Assembly: GCF_037996645.1 (NCBI RefSeq)
Contig: NZ_JBBMXV010000001.1
Location: forward strand, 128,168 to 192,167
Length of the DNA stretch: 64,000 nt
Direction of reading: 5' to 3'
Origin: Halalkalicoccus tibetensis
GTDB lineage: Archaea; Halobacteriota; Halobacteria; Halobacteriales; Halalkalicoccaceae
Shown: positions 23,688 to 31,877 of the stretch, piece by piece
Layout of the letters: the number at the start of each line of letters is the position of its first letter
How positions within the stretch are numbered: position 1 is the stretch's first letter
The notes under the pieces: generated by a model
What the model saw: only the letters and a program-made list of their open reading frames with translations
Database searches by the model: none
What the model was told of the DNA's origin: nothing
Program-made: the position numbers and the translations under genes

Positions 23688-23927
23688 ATGTCAGCCGTCC
23701 CCTGTCCGAACTGCGTTGCAGAAGGCGTCGACTTCCCGCTGTTGATCGACGGCGAATGCCTCCACTGTACCCGCCCCGACGCCCCCGTCACCCGGCGCGT
23801 CGAGGACGCGACGTTTCGAGCACGGTCCGCCTCGGACTCGCTCCGGTGGCGACTCCGAACCGCCCGGGTCCGGGCGGTTCGCCAAGCGCGCGCCCTCACG
23901 AGCCTGGTCGCCGGCCTCGGTCGGTAG
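23688..23927 (+). CDS. Small protein with a zinc-ribbon-like N-terminus
   Basis: A 79-residue protein starting with two paired cysteines (CPNC and, about 17 residues later, CLHC), a four-cysteine site that would bind one zinc ion. A basic, arginine-rich C-terminal half follows (RARSASDSLRWRLRTARVRAVRQAR), which is unusual in this acidic proteome and suggests nucleic acid binding. The promoter contains a 16-bp palindrome. The family is not recognised. Confidence 0.65.
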   Translation: MSAVPCPNCVAEGVDFPLLIDGECLHCTRPDAPVTRRVEDATFRARSASDSLRWRLRTARVRAVRQARALTSLVAGLGR

Positions 23928-23968
23928 CCGAAACGACCGTTTTTGGCCCTCGCCCGTCTGGACCCGCC

Positions 23969-24715
23969 ATGGACGAGCGACTGGACCGGCTTGCGGACGC
24001 GATCGAAGGGGCCGACTCGACCGTCGCGCTGACCGGCGCGGGCGTCAGCACCGCCTCGGGGATCCCCGACTTCCGCGGCGAGGACGGCATCTGGAACGCG
24101 GAGTTCGACCCCGGCGATTTCCGGATCGAGCGCTTTCTCTCCGACCCTGCCGGCTTCTGGGTCGACCGCCTCGAGCTCCACGAGGCGATGTTCCCCGGCG
24201 AGGTCGGGCCCAATGCCGCCCACGAGGCGCTCGCGACGATGGAGTCCCGTGGAGCCCTCGACGCCCTGATCACCCAGAACACCGACGGCCTGCACGCGGA
24301 GGCGGGCTCGAAGGAGCTGTTCGAGCTCCACGGCAACGCGAATCGTGTGGTCTGCATGGACTGCGGGCGGAAGAACGACGCCGCGCCCGTCCGCGAACGG
24401 GTTCGCGAGGGCGAGCGCCCGCCGCGCTGTGACTGTGGCGGGCTCGTTAAACCCGACGTCGTCCTCTTCGGCGAGTCCCTCCCCGAGGCGATCATGGCGG
24501 AGTCCCGTCGACGTGCCGAGGAAAGCGACGTCTTCCTCGCCGTGGGCTCCTCGCTCACCGTCGAACCGGCCGCCTCCCTGCCCCGGATCGCCGCCCGGGA
24601 CGGCCTCCTCGCGGTCTGCAACCTCGACCCGACGCCGCACGACGGGGTAGCCGAGGTCGTGCTCCGCGAGGACGTCACCGAGGTCCTGCCCGCGCTCGTC
24701 GATCGCCTCCCCTAG
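23969..24715 (+). CDS. Sirtuin-type NAD-dependent protein deacetylase
   Basis: A 248-residue Sir2 family enzyme that removes acyl groups from lysines using NAD. Motifs are GAGVSTASGIPDFRG (NAD site), TQNTDGLH, the catalytic His in ELHGN, and a zinc site formed by CMDC and CDC (C-x2-C, then C-x-C instead of the usual C-x2-C). The VGSSLTVEPAA loop completes the fold. A TATA-like gtttttgg about 27 nt upstream of 23969 supports leaderless expression. The stop overlaps the next, convergent gene by four bases. Confidence 0.92.
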   Translation: MDERLDRLADAIEGADSTVALTGAGVSTASGIPDFRGEDGIWNAEFDPGDFRIERFLSDPAGFWVDRLELHEAMFPGEVGPNAAHEALATMESRGALDALITQNTDGLHAEAGSKELFELHGNANRVVCMDCGRKNDAAPVRERVREGERPPRCDCGGLVKPDVVLFGESLPEAIMAESRRRAEESDVFLAVGSSLTVEPAASLPRIAARDGLLAVCNLDPTPHDGVAEVVLREDVTEVLPALVDRLP

Positions 24716-25515
24716 CGAAGCCCGCCCTCCAGGCGCGAGAGCGAGTCGGGATCGTGCCCGAAGAACAGCGTCGCGTCCTCGCGGCGCTCGATCTCCTTGA
24801 GCTTCCGCAGACTGTCGTACCAGTCGCGCTTGCTCCACAGAAGGGTGGGGCCGAGCGGGCGCTCCTCGACGTAGTTCTCGGCGACGTAGGCCTGATCGCC
24901 CGCGATCACCACTGTTCCGGTTTCGGGAAGTGTCAGCCGAAGCCCCATCAGACCGGGGGTGTGGCCCGGCAGGTGGAGGAACTCGATCCCCTCGAAGTGG
25001 GTCTCGCGCTCGCCGTGGACCACCCGCCAGTTCAGGTCGTGATCGAAGTCCTGCGCGAGATAGGCGGGGTCGCCTTCGTCGGTCTTCGCGCTGTAGTAGG
25101 CGTGTTTCAGCTCCCGTTCGTGGACGTAGATCGGGACGTCGGTACCCGCGAACTCGTGGAGGCCGCCGGCGTGATCGAGATGGAGGTGGCTCTGGATCAC
25201 GGCGTCGATCTCCGAGAGCGCGTAGCCCGCTTCCTCCAGATCGCTCTCCAAGGGGTGTTCGTGGGCGTCGTAGTGCTCGAAGGCGTCGTAGAGCGGCGCG
25301 GGCCAGTGGCCCTCGCCGGCCTCGGGATGCGAGCCGGTGTCCCAGAGGATCGTCGCCTCGGGGTGCTCGATCACGAGATCGTAGACGGGGGTTTCCGCGA
25401 TCTCCGCCTCGGGGTTCGGGTCGCTCGCGCTCGCGAGCTCGTAGCCCTCGATCATGTAGTTCCTGTCGGCGCGCACCCGGCCGCGGTCGATCGGCGTGAC
25501 CGTCGCGTCGATCAT
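24712..25515 (-). CDS. Metallo-beta-lactamase-fold lactonase-like hydrolase
   Basis: A 267-residue MBL-fold protein most like the N-acyl-homoserine-lactone lactonase (AttM/AiiB) branch. The dinuclear zinc motif is SHLHLDHAGG (HxHxDH), followed by LPGHTPG with another ligand histidine, AGDQAY with the bridging aspartate and LFFGHD with the last histidine. It would be a lactonase or other esterase in the cytoplasm. Whether a quorum-type lactone is the substrate is unknown. It overlaps the sirtuin stop by four bases (CTAG). Confidence 0.83.
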   Translation of the reverse strand: MIDATVTPIDRGRVRADRNYMIEGYELASASDPNPEAEIAETPVYDLVIEHPEATILWDTGSHPEAGEGHWPAPLYDAFEHYDAHEHPLESDLEEAGYALSEIDAVIQSHLHLDHAGGLHEFAGTDVPIYVHERELKHAYYSAKTDEGDPAYLAQDFDHDLNWRVVHGERETHFEGIEFLHLPGHTPGLMGLRLTLPETGTVVIAGDQAYVAENYVEERPLGPTLLWSKRDWYDSLRKLKEIERREDATLFFGHDPDSLSRLEGGLR

Positions 25516-25585
25516 GGCGGACGGTGGTCCGGGAGCGGCTTATACCCACCTCGGGGTTCATGGCCCCCGATCCCGAACGGCGACC

Positions 25586-26545
25586 ATGCCACGCGGCCTC
25601 CTGCTGCCCGACGTCGACCCGACGCCCGAGTTCGCCCGCTGGATCGATTCGCTGGGGTATGACTCGGTCTGGGCGAGCGAGCTCTGGGGCCGGGACGCGT
25701 TCGTCACGCTCGCGGCGATCGCGCCCCACACCGACGCGGCGCTGGGCACGGCGATCGTCAACGTCTTCTCGCGCTCGCCGGCGGTGCTCGCGGGCGCGGC
25801 CACCTCGCTCGACGACCTCGCCTCGGGCCCCATCAGACTGGGAATCGGCCCGAGCACGCCCAAGGCGATCGAGGACCTCCACGGCCTCGGGTACGACCGC
25901 CCCGTCCGCCGGCTCCACGAGACCGCCGAGCTCGTTTCGGCCTTCACCGCCGGCGAGGGCCGCGTCGAGTACGACGGCGAACTGTTCTCGGTTCAGGACT
26001 TCCCGGCGCTCGACGGCGAGGTGTCGGTCTACGCCGCCGCGCTGGGCGAGGCCAGCCGCCGCGCGACCGGGCGGACCGCCGACGGCTGGCTGCCCCACAT
26101 GATCCCGTTCGACGATCTGGAGGGGGCTTTCGAGACCGTTCGACGGACCGCCCGGGAGGCCGGGCGCGACCCCGCGCTGGCCGTCTCGCCCTACGTCCCC
26201 GCGGCGGTCGACGACGAGCCCGAGAAGGCTCGAGAGGTGATCCGCGGCCACGTCGCCTACTACGTCGGCAGCGGCGAGGGCTACCGGAGGGCGGTCGCCG
26301 GTCGGTTCCCCGAGGAGGCAGAACGGATCACGGAGGCGTGGGCGGCGGGCGAGCGTGAGCGAGCCCGCGGGGCGGTCACCGGGGCGATGGTCGACGCGCT
26401 CGGAGTGGCGGGTACACCTGCAGAGGCACGCGAGCGGTTCGAGGCGGTCGCCGAGACAGTGCCGATCACCGAGCCGATCGTCGTGGTCCCGTCGAACGCC
26501 AGCGAGGGGATGACCGAGCGGACGATCGAGGCACTCGCCCCCTAA
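25586..26545 (+). CDS. F420-dependent luciferase-like (LLM) oxidoreductase
   Basis: A 319-residue LLM-class flavin/deazaflavin oxidoreductase with the TIM-barrel pattern: YDSVWASELWGRDAFVTLAAIAPHT near the N-terminus, LGTAIVNVFSRSPAVLA, and GRTADGWLPHM in the C-terminal half. In haloarchaea such enzymes generally use coenzyme F420, consistent with F420 biosynthesis genes a few kilobases downstream. The ATG at 25586 is preferred because the first strand starts there. The substrate is unknown. Confidence 0.85.
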   Translation: MPRGLLLPDVDPTPEFARWIDSLGYDSVWASELWGRDAFVTLAAIAPHTDAALGTAIVNVFSRSPAVLAGAATSLDDLASGPIRLGIGPSTPKAIEDLHGLGYDRPVRRLHETAELVSAFTAGEGRVEYDGELFSVQDFPALDGEVSVYAAALGEASRRATGRTADGWLPHMIPFDDLEGAFETVRRTAREAGRDPALAVSPYVPAAVDDEPEKAREVIRGHVAYYVGSGEGYRRAVAGRFPEEAERITEAWAAGERERARGAVTGAMVDALGVAGTPAEARERFEAVAETVPITEPIVVVPSNASEGMTERTIEALAP

Positions 26546-27195
26546 ACGAGCTCGAGGACGTCCCGCAGGTCGTCGAGGCAGTGGTCGACCGCCGGACCCT
26601 CCTCGGTGCCGTAGGCCGCCGTGACCATCCCGACGTCCTTCGCGCCCTCGATGTCGTGGCGGTACCGATCGCCGACCATCAGCGAGCGTTCCGGGTCGGT
26701 CCCCGACTTCCCCAGCGCCGTCTCGAACATCGCCGGATCCGGCTTCGTCCGCCCGACCGCCTCGGAGGTCGTGACCGAGTCGAACGTCTCGAGGATGCCA
26801 AACGTCTCGAGGATCCGCCGGCCCTCCGCGTCGTCGACGTCGCTGATCACGCCCAGGTGGAGGTCCCGCCCGGCGAGCGTCTCGACGGCCTCGACCGCGC
26901 CGGGGTTGGGCTCGATGGCTCCCTCGATCGCCCGCTCGAAGAGCGGCTCCCACTCGCCGTCGACGCCGAGCGCGTCGATCGCCCGCTCGTACCCCGCTCG
27001 GGCCGAGCGGAACTCGGTGCCCTCGCGCTCGCGGAAATGCGCGCCGAGCTCCGCGCGCCACGTTCCGAGTGCGCTCTCGGCGTCGAGGTCGTACTCGTCG
27101 CCGAGGTCGGCGACGAACCGCTCGTGGGCGCGACGGACGGACCCGGAATCGAGGATCACGCCCCCGATGTCGAAGAAGACGGCGTCGGCGTTCAT
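26542..27195 (-). CDS. HAD-superfamily hydrolase
   Basis: A 217-residue class IA haloacid-dehalogenase-like hydrolase. Motif I is FFDIGGVILD, motif II is GVISDVDD, motif III Lys is in GRTKPDPAMF, and motif IV is MVGDRYRHDIEGAK. Motif I is D-I-G rather than the usual D-x-D, so the second aspartate (general acid in phosphatases) is replaced. This occurs in some sub-families but leaves phosphatase activity uncertain. The ATG at 27195 begins right before motif I. The stop overlaps the LLM gene by four bases. Confidence 0.85.
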   Translation of the reverse strand: MNADAVFFDIGGVILDSGSVRRAHERFVADLGDEYDLDAESALGTWRAELGAHFREREGTEFRSARAGYERAIDALGVDGEWEPLFERAIEGAIEPNPGAVEAVETLAGRDLHLGVISDVDDAEGRRILETFGILETFDSVTTSEAVGRTKPDPAMFETALGKSGTDPERSLMVGDRYRHDIEGAKDVGMVTAAYGTEEGPAVDHCLDDLRDVLELV

Positions 27196-27334
27196 GGATT
27201 GGCGACCGCTACCGAACGCCACGGTTTATCCCTGTCGGTGGCACCTCGTCCCGTCGGGGTGCGGGTCGCGGTTCGGGGCTCACGGTCCGCCGCTACCGAT
27301 CAGGTTTTTGGTCCTCGACGGCGGCCATACGGTA

Positions 27335-28681
27335 ATGGCCGTCACGCCCGAGGCCGAACGCGAGTTCGCGTTCGACCACCGACCGGAGACCGACCAGTCC
27401 TTCGAGAACGCGCTCGCGAAGGCACGCGCGGGCGAGCGGCTCTCGGTCGACGACGGGATCGAGCTGATGACAACCGGTACGGATCGGGCGGGGGTCGACA
27501 CCGACCGAAAGGAGCTCGTCCTGGAGGCCGCCGACGCCCGGCGCGCGGAGGTCGTCGGCGAGGAGGTCTCCTTCGTCGCGAACCTCAACAACAACGTCAC
27601 GACCGCCTGCAACACGGGCTGTCTGTTCTGTAACTTCAAGGACACCGCGAGCAACTTCGAGGTCGACTCGGGGGTCGAGCATCCCGGCTTCACGAAGACG
27701 CCCGCGGAATCGAGGGAGATCGTCTCGGACGCCCTCGAGATGGGGATCTACGAGGTCTGTTCTGTCTCGGGGCTGCATCCGGCGTTCGCGCTCGACGACG
27801 AGCACCTGGAGATCCTTCGTGGGGCTGACGACGACCCCGAGTTGAACTTCGAGCCGCCCGAGCGCTACGAGGTCGATCCCCGGACGTACGTCGAGCAGAT
27901 CGACGCGATGGACGTCGGGGGCGTCCACGTCCACTCGATGACGCCCGAGGAGGCGTATCACGCCCGCCGGGGGACCGACTGGAGCTACGAGAAGGTCTAC
28001 GGCCGGCTGAAGGAGGCGGGCCTCGACAGTGTGCCGGGAACGGCCGCAGAGATCCTCGTCGACGAGGTCCGCGAGGTGATCTGCCCGGGCAAGATCGGCT
28101 CCGAGGAGTGGGAGCGCGCGATCGAAGCCGCCGCGAACGTCGGGCTGGATACGACCGCGACGATCATGTACGGTCACGTCGAGAACGAGGCCCACCGCGT
28201 CGAACACCTGAAGCGGGTCCGGGACCTTCAGGACCGCACCGGCGTCATCACGGAGTTCGTTCCCCTCTCCTTCATCCATCGGTCGACGCCCCTCTACGAA
28301 CGCGGCGTGGTCACGGGCGGGGCGAGCGCCGACGAGGACGAGCTCATGATCGCCGTCTCGCGGCTCTTCCTCGACAACGTCGAGAACATCCAGTCGAGCT
28401 GGGTGAAGTACGGCGACGAGCAGGGCCTGAAGATGCTCTCGTGTGGCGCCAACGACTTCATGGGGACGATCCTCTCCGAGGAGATCACCAAGCGCGCGGG
28501 CGGGGAGCACGGCGAGTTCCGCGACGTCGGCGAGTTAGTGGAGATGATCGCCTCCGTCGGGCGCGTGCCCGTCGAGCGCTCGACGGATTATCGCCACCGA
28601 CGCCGGATCGACCCCGACGACGGGCCCCACGGGCCGCAGCTGGGGCCGCGGGCGGACGGGACGCCGATGGCCGACGACTGA
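27335..28681 (+). CDS. cofH: FO synthase subunit CofH
   Basis: A 448-residue radical SAM enzyme that joins the tyrosine-derived radical to the uracil substrate in synthesis of the deazaflavin FO, precursor of F420. The 4Fe-4S motif is CNTGCLFC (C-x3-C-x2-C) after VANLNNNVTTA. CofH-typical parts include YEVCSVSGLHP, HVHSMTPEE, PGTAAEILVDEVREVICPGKI and the EFVPLSFIH loop. The start at 27335 follows a TATA-like ggtttttgg by about 30 nt. Confidence 0.95.
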   Translation: MAVTPEAEREFAFDHRPETDQSFENALAKARAGERLSVDDGIELMTTGTDRAGVDTDRKELVLEAADARRAEVVGEEVSFVANLNNNVTTACNTGCLFCNFKDTASNFEVDSGVEHPGFTKTPAESREIVSDALEMGIYEVCSVSGLHPAFALDDEHLEILRGADDDPELNFEPPERYEVDPRTYVEQIDAMDVGGVHVHSMTPEEAYHARRGTDWSYEKVYGRLKEAGLDSVPGTAAEILVDEVREVICPGKIGSEEWERAIEAAANVGLDTTATIMYGHVENEAHRVEHLKRVRDLQDRTGVITEFVPLSFIHRSTPLYERGVVTGGASADEDELMIAVSRLFLDNVENIQSSWVKYGDEQGLKMLSCGANDFMGTILSEEITKRAGGEHGEFRDVGELVEMIASVGRVPVERSTDYRHRRRIDPDDGPHGPQLGPRADGTPMADD

Positions 28682-28741
28682 CCGAGCCACTCAATCACAC
28701 GGTTCGGAACGCCTATCCTTTCGGGCACGTAGGGTAGGGCG

Positions 28742-29299
28742 ATGATGAACACCACTCACGGCGCCATCGGCGTGGCGATGGCGTCCGTGACGGTCCTCCT
28801 CGCCCCGGAGTTCGCGGTCGTCGCCGCCGTCGCCGCTCTGCTGGGAAGCGTGTTCCCGGACCTCGACCTCTTCTTCGGCACCCACCGGAGGACGCTTCAC
28901 TTCCCGGTCGTCGGCTGGATCGTCGCCCTGCCCGCGACCGCCTGGGCCGCCTTTTCGCCCTCGACTGCGAGCGTCGGAACGGCGTTCTTCGCGCTCGGAG
29001 CGACCGTCCACGCCGTCACGGACGCCGCGGGCGCGGGCCACGAGCTGCGCCCCTGGGAGCGCACCTCCCAGCAGGCGGTCTACGCCCACCTCCCTGGGCG
29101 CTGGGTCGCTCCACGGAGATGGATCCGCTACGACGGCGCGCCCGAGGACCTCGCGCTGATGGGGGTCGCCACCCTCCCCGCTCTCATCCTCTACGACGGG
29201 TTCGTCAGGGACGTCATGCTGCTCGCGCTCGGGATCTCGGTCTTCTATACGACCATCAGGAAGCGCATGCCCGAGCTCACGCCCGAGTGGCTGAAGTGA
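28742..29299 (+). CDS. DUF457/YdjM-like membrane-bound metal-dependent hydrolase
   Basis: A 185-residue membrane protein with four or five hydrophobic segments. It shows the family features of an N-terminal TTHGAIGVAMASV helix with histidine, SVFPDLDL with acidic residues, HRRTLHF and HAVTDAAGAGHELRPWE, all likely metal ligands at the membrane surface. The biochemical role of this family is poorly defined. The 3' end overlaps the cofG gene on the other strand by 23 bases. A TATA-like cctatcc lies about 30 nt upstream. Confidence 0.8.
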   Translation: MMNTTHGAIGVAMASVTVLLAPEFAVVAAVAALLGSVFPDLDLFFGTHRRTLHFPVVGWIVALPATAWAAFSPSTASVGTAFFALGATVHAVTDAAGAGHELRPWERTSQQAVYAHLPGRWVAPRRWIRYDGAPEDLALMGVATLPALILYDGFVRDVMLLALGISVFYTTIRKRMPELTPEWLK

Positions 29300-30389
29300 G
29301 CGCCCGGTAGCGCTCGCCCGCCTCCGTTTCGGCTTCGAGTTCCCGACGAACCCGATCGGAGAGCCACTCCTCGTCGATATACCGTTCGTGGACCGGCAGG
29401 CGCTCCTCCAGGGGAACTCCCGCTCCGCTCGCGATGTCCTCGAGCTCCCTGAGCGCGGGCCACGCGTAGTCCGGGTTGATGTGGTCGTCGGTGACCGGCG
29501 ACACACCCCCCAGATCGTCGACGCCGCAGTCGAGCAGCTCCCTCGCCGGCGCGAGGTTCGGCGGCACCTGCACCGAGACCTCCGCGGGCAGCACTCTTCG
29601 CGCCATCGCCACGACCCGGCGCATCGTTTCGAGGCCGGGCGAGCCCTCGCGCCAGCGCTCGTTGTTCGAGACGGGCTGGACGATCACCTCCTGGACGTGG
29701 CCGTAGCGCTCGTGGAGCTCCCGGATCGCGAGCAAACTCTCCGCCCGGTCGCGCCAGCCCTCGCCGATCCCGACGAGGATACCAGTAGTAAAGGGCACGC
29801 CGAGCTCGCCGGCGGTCCGGAGGGTGGCGAGCCGCTGGCCCGGCGACTTCGCCCGGGGGCCGCCGTGGGCGGTGACGTCGGCGGTCGTCTCCAACATGAC
29901 GCCCATGCTCGCGTTCACGTCGGCCACCTCGGCCATCTGCTCGCGGGTCTGGTCGCCGGGGTTCGAGTGGGGGAGGATCCCCACGTCGAGCGCGAGCTCG
30001 CACAGCTCCCGGAGATAGGTGTGGATCGAGTCATGACCCCACGCTGCGAGCTGGTCGTGGACCTCAGTATAGCGGTCGTCGGGGTCGTCGCCGAAGGTGA
30101 AGAGCGCCTCCGTGCAGCCGGCCTCGACGCCAGTTTCGAGGATCCCGCGGACCTCCTCGCGCGACAGGAGGCTCGCCCGACCCGGCGGGTCGTAGTAGGT
30201 GCAGTAGGTGCAGGTGTAGCGGCAGGCCGTGGTGAGTGGGACGAAGACGTTTCGCGCGAAGGTGAGTTTCGAAGCGGGCGAGACGTCCTCGGGTCCGGCG
30301 GAGAGCGCCCGCTCGATCTCGCGCTCGTCGAAGGCGATGTCGATGCCGTACTCCTCGGCCCCCGGGATCATCGCTTCCCGCTCCGCCAC
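29277..30389 (-). CDS. cofG: FO synthase subunit CofG
   Basis: A 370-residue radical SAM protein that completes FO ring formation together with CofH. The cluster motif is CRYTCTYC (C-x3-C-x2-C) after NVFVPLTTA. Family stretches include CTEALFTFGDDPDDRY, GILPHSNPGDQT, PFTTGILVGIGEGWRDR and VIVQPVSNNE, then DDLGGVSPVTDDHINPDYAWP. An in-frame ATG at 30371 would give a protein six residues shorter. It overlaps the membrane hydrolase gene by 23 bases at the 3' end. Confidence 0.95.
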   Translation of the reverse strand: MAEREAMIPGAEEYGIDIAFDEREIERALSAGPEDVSPASKLTFARNVFVPLTTACRYTCTYCTYYDPPGRASLLSREEVRGILETGVEAGCTEALFTFGDDPDDRYTEVHDQLAAWGHDSIHTYLRELCELALDVGILPHSNPGDQTREQMAEVADVNASMGVMLETTADVTAHGGPRAKSPGQRLATLRTAGELGVPFTTGILVGIGEGWRDRAESLLAIRELHERYGHVQEVIVQPVSNNERWREGSPGLETMRRVVAMARRVLPAEVSVQVPPNLAPARELLDCGVDDLGGVSPVTDDHINPDYAWPALRELEDIASGAGVPLEERLPVHERYIDEEWLSDRVRRELEAETEAGERYRALTSATRA

Positions 30390-30463
30390 CCAGAGACAAA
30401 AACCCCCGCCTACCGGCGGGCTCGTCGTACGGATTTATGCCGGAGTTGCGCGTCGTCGGGCCC

Positions 30464-31216
30464 ATGTCACGATCGGTACTCCTGGAGGAGCTCGCCTGGC
30501 CCGAGGTCGAATCGGCGATCGAGAACGGAACCCGCACGGCGGTCGTCGCGGTCGGGAGCGTCGAACAGCACGGCCCGCACCTCCCCCTGATCATGGACAC
30601 GCTCGCGGGCGACGAGCTCGCGCGGCGGATCGCCGAGAGGCTGGGTGACGCGCTCGCCGCGCCGACGATCCGGCCGGGTTGTTCGGGCCACCACATGGAC
30701 TTTCCAGGAACGATCACCATACCCCCCGAAACGCTGATGGACACCATCAGGGCGTACTGCCGGTCGCTCGACGAGCACGGCTTCGAGCACGTCGTGCTCG
30801 TCCCGACCCACGGCGGGAACTTCGCGCCGGTCAACACCGTCGCACCCGAGATCGCCCGCGAGATCGAGGCGAGCGTGATCGCGCTCGCGGAGCTCGACGA
30901 GCTGATGGAGCTGATGAACGCTGGGCTCCGCCAGGCCGGCGTCGAGTACGAGGAGCCGGTGATCCACGCCGGGGCCGCCGAGACCGCGATCGTGCTCGCG
31001 GTCAGCGAGGGGCTCGTTCGGGAGGAGGAGATGGCCGTCGGCCACGAGGGCGACGTCGCCGTCTCGCGGCTGCTCAGCGAGGGGTTCCGGGCGATCACCG
31101 AGACGGGCGTGTTGGGCGATCCCCGCGAGGCGACGGCCGAAGCGGGCGAGGCCATTCTCGAACGGATCTCCGACGCCTACGCAGAGCGGGTCGCGGCCGA
31201 ACGCGAGGCGCTCTGA
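30464..31216 (+). CDS. Creatininase family protein
   Basis: A 250-residue member of the creatininase/MftE-like amidohydrolase family. The metal-binding signature GSVEQHGPHLPLIMDT (E-x-H-G-x-H-L-P-x4-D) and the second site THGGNFAPV, followed by HAGAAETA, are all present. Relatives hydrolyse creatinine or formamide-type substrates, or process peptides. The location next to cofG and cofC raises a role in cofactor synthesis, for example in an archaeal riboflavin/F420 step (ArfB is of this family), but this is not certain. The start at 30464 lies about 30 nt after TATA-like gatttatg. Confidence 0.85.
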   Translation: MSRSVLLEELAWPEVESAIENGTRTAVVAVGSVEQHGPHLPLIMDTLAGDELARRIAERLGDALAAPTIRPGCSGHHMDFPGTITIPPETLMDTIRAYCRSLDEHGFEHVVLVPTHGGNFAPVNTVAPEIAREIEASVIALAELDELMELMNAGLRQAGVEYEEPVIHAGAAETAIVLAVSEGLVREEEMAVGHEGDVAVSRLLSEGFRAITETGVLGDPREATAEAGEAILERISDAYAERVAAEREAL

Positions 31217-31217
31217 G

Positions 31218-31817
31218 TCACTCGCGCCCGATCGCGAGCCGGCTCTCGCGGCGAACCAGCTCGAAGCCCGCGTCCCGTAGCCAGTCGGCCGCCCGCCCCT
31301 CGCCGTGGATCAGCAGCTCGACGAGATCCGCCGGCTCGTCGATGTCGGTCGCCAGTCGGTGTGAATCGATGACTCCCACGGAGCCGAGCTCCCCGGCCCT
31401 CTCACGGTGTTTCAGGAACGAGCCGTCGTGGTAGTCCACTCGGAAGCCGGGCTGTCTCGACAGGAGGGCGTTCGTCCCGCCGCCCCGTCCCGGCGCGAGA
31501 ACGACCTCCCTTGAGGCGTCGAACAGCGCCTCGATGGCTTCGGGCGTCGCAAGCGGCAGGTCGGCCATCACGACCGCCGTCTCGGGTTCGAGCGCCGCGT
31601 TCACCGCCTCGGTGAGCGGTCGGTCGTCGACGGTCATGGGGACGTCGGCGTCGAGGGGGGCGGTCGCGAGCAGCTCGGGCTCGCCGCCCGCCTCCCGGAC
31701 CGCCTCGAGGACGTCCCCGAGCATCGCCCGGGAGAACGCGCGGCGCTCCTCGGGGTCGAGAACGCTCGCGAGGCGGGTCTTGGGGTCGTTCGCGGCGAAC
31801 GGGACGACGACGCGCAT
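31218..31817 (-). CDS. cofC: 2-phospho-L-lactate guanylyltransferase CofC
   Basis: A 199-residue nucleotidyltransferase that activates 2-phospho-lactate (or a related phospho-acid) with GTP for attachment to FO in F420 synthesis. Family motifs are the N-terminal VVPFAANDPKTRLASVLDPEERRAFSRAML, the VVMADLPLATPEAI nucleotide loop, and APGRGGGTNALL with the C-terminal VGVIDSHRLATDIDEPADL. It is the third F420 gene within 4.5 kb. Its stop is one base from the creatininase stop. Confidence 0.94.
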   Translation of the reverse strand: MRVVVPFAANDPKTRLASVLDPEERRAFSRAMLGDVLEAVREAGGEPELLATAPLDADVPMTVDDRPLTEAVNAALEPETAVVMADLPLATPEAIEALFDASREVVLAPGRGGGTNALLSRQPGFRVDYHDGSFLKHRERAGELGSVGVIDSHRLATDIDEPADLVELLIHGEGRAADWLRDAGFELVRRESRLAIGRE

Positions 31818-31877
31818 CGCTCCCGGGTCGGCCGCGGGCGTTAATAAGGGATCGGTTCCCCGCCCGTCGGGCGGGTA

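Noticed and set aside
23666-27061. A minus-strand open frame of more than 1,100 codons
   Set aside because: It runs antisense to several well-supported genes (sirtuin, LLM oxidoreductase) and across others; its Arg/Gly/Pro-rich translation is a by-product of high G+C, where stops are rare in the shadow frames.
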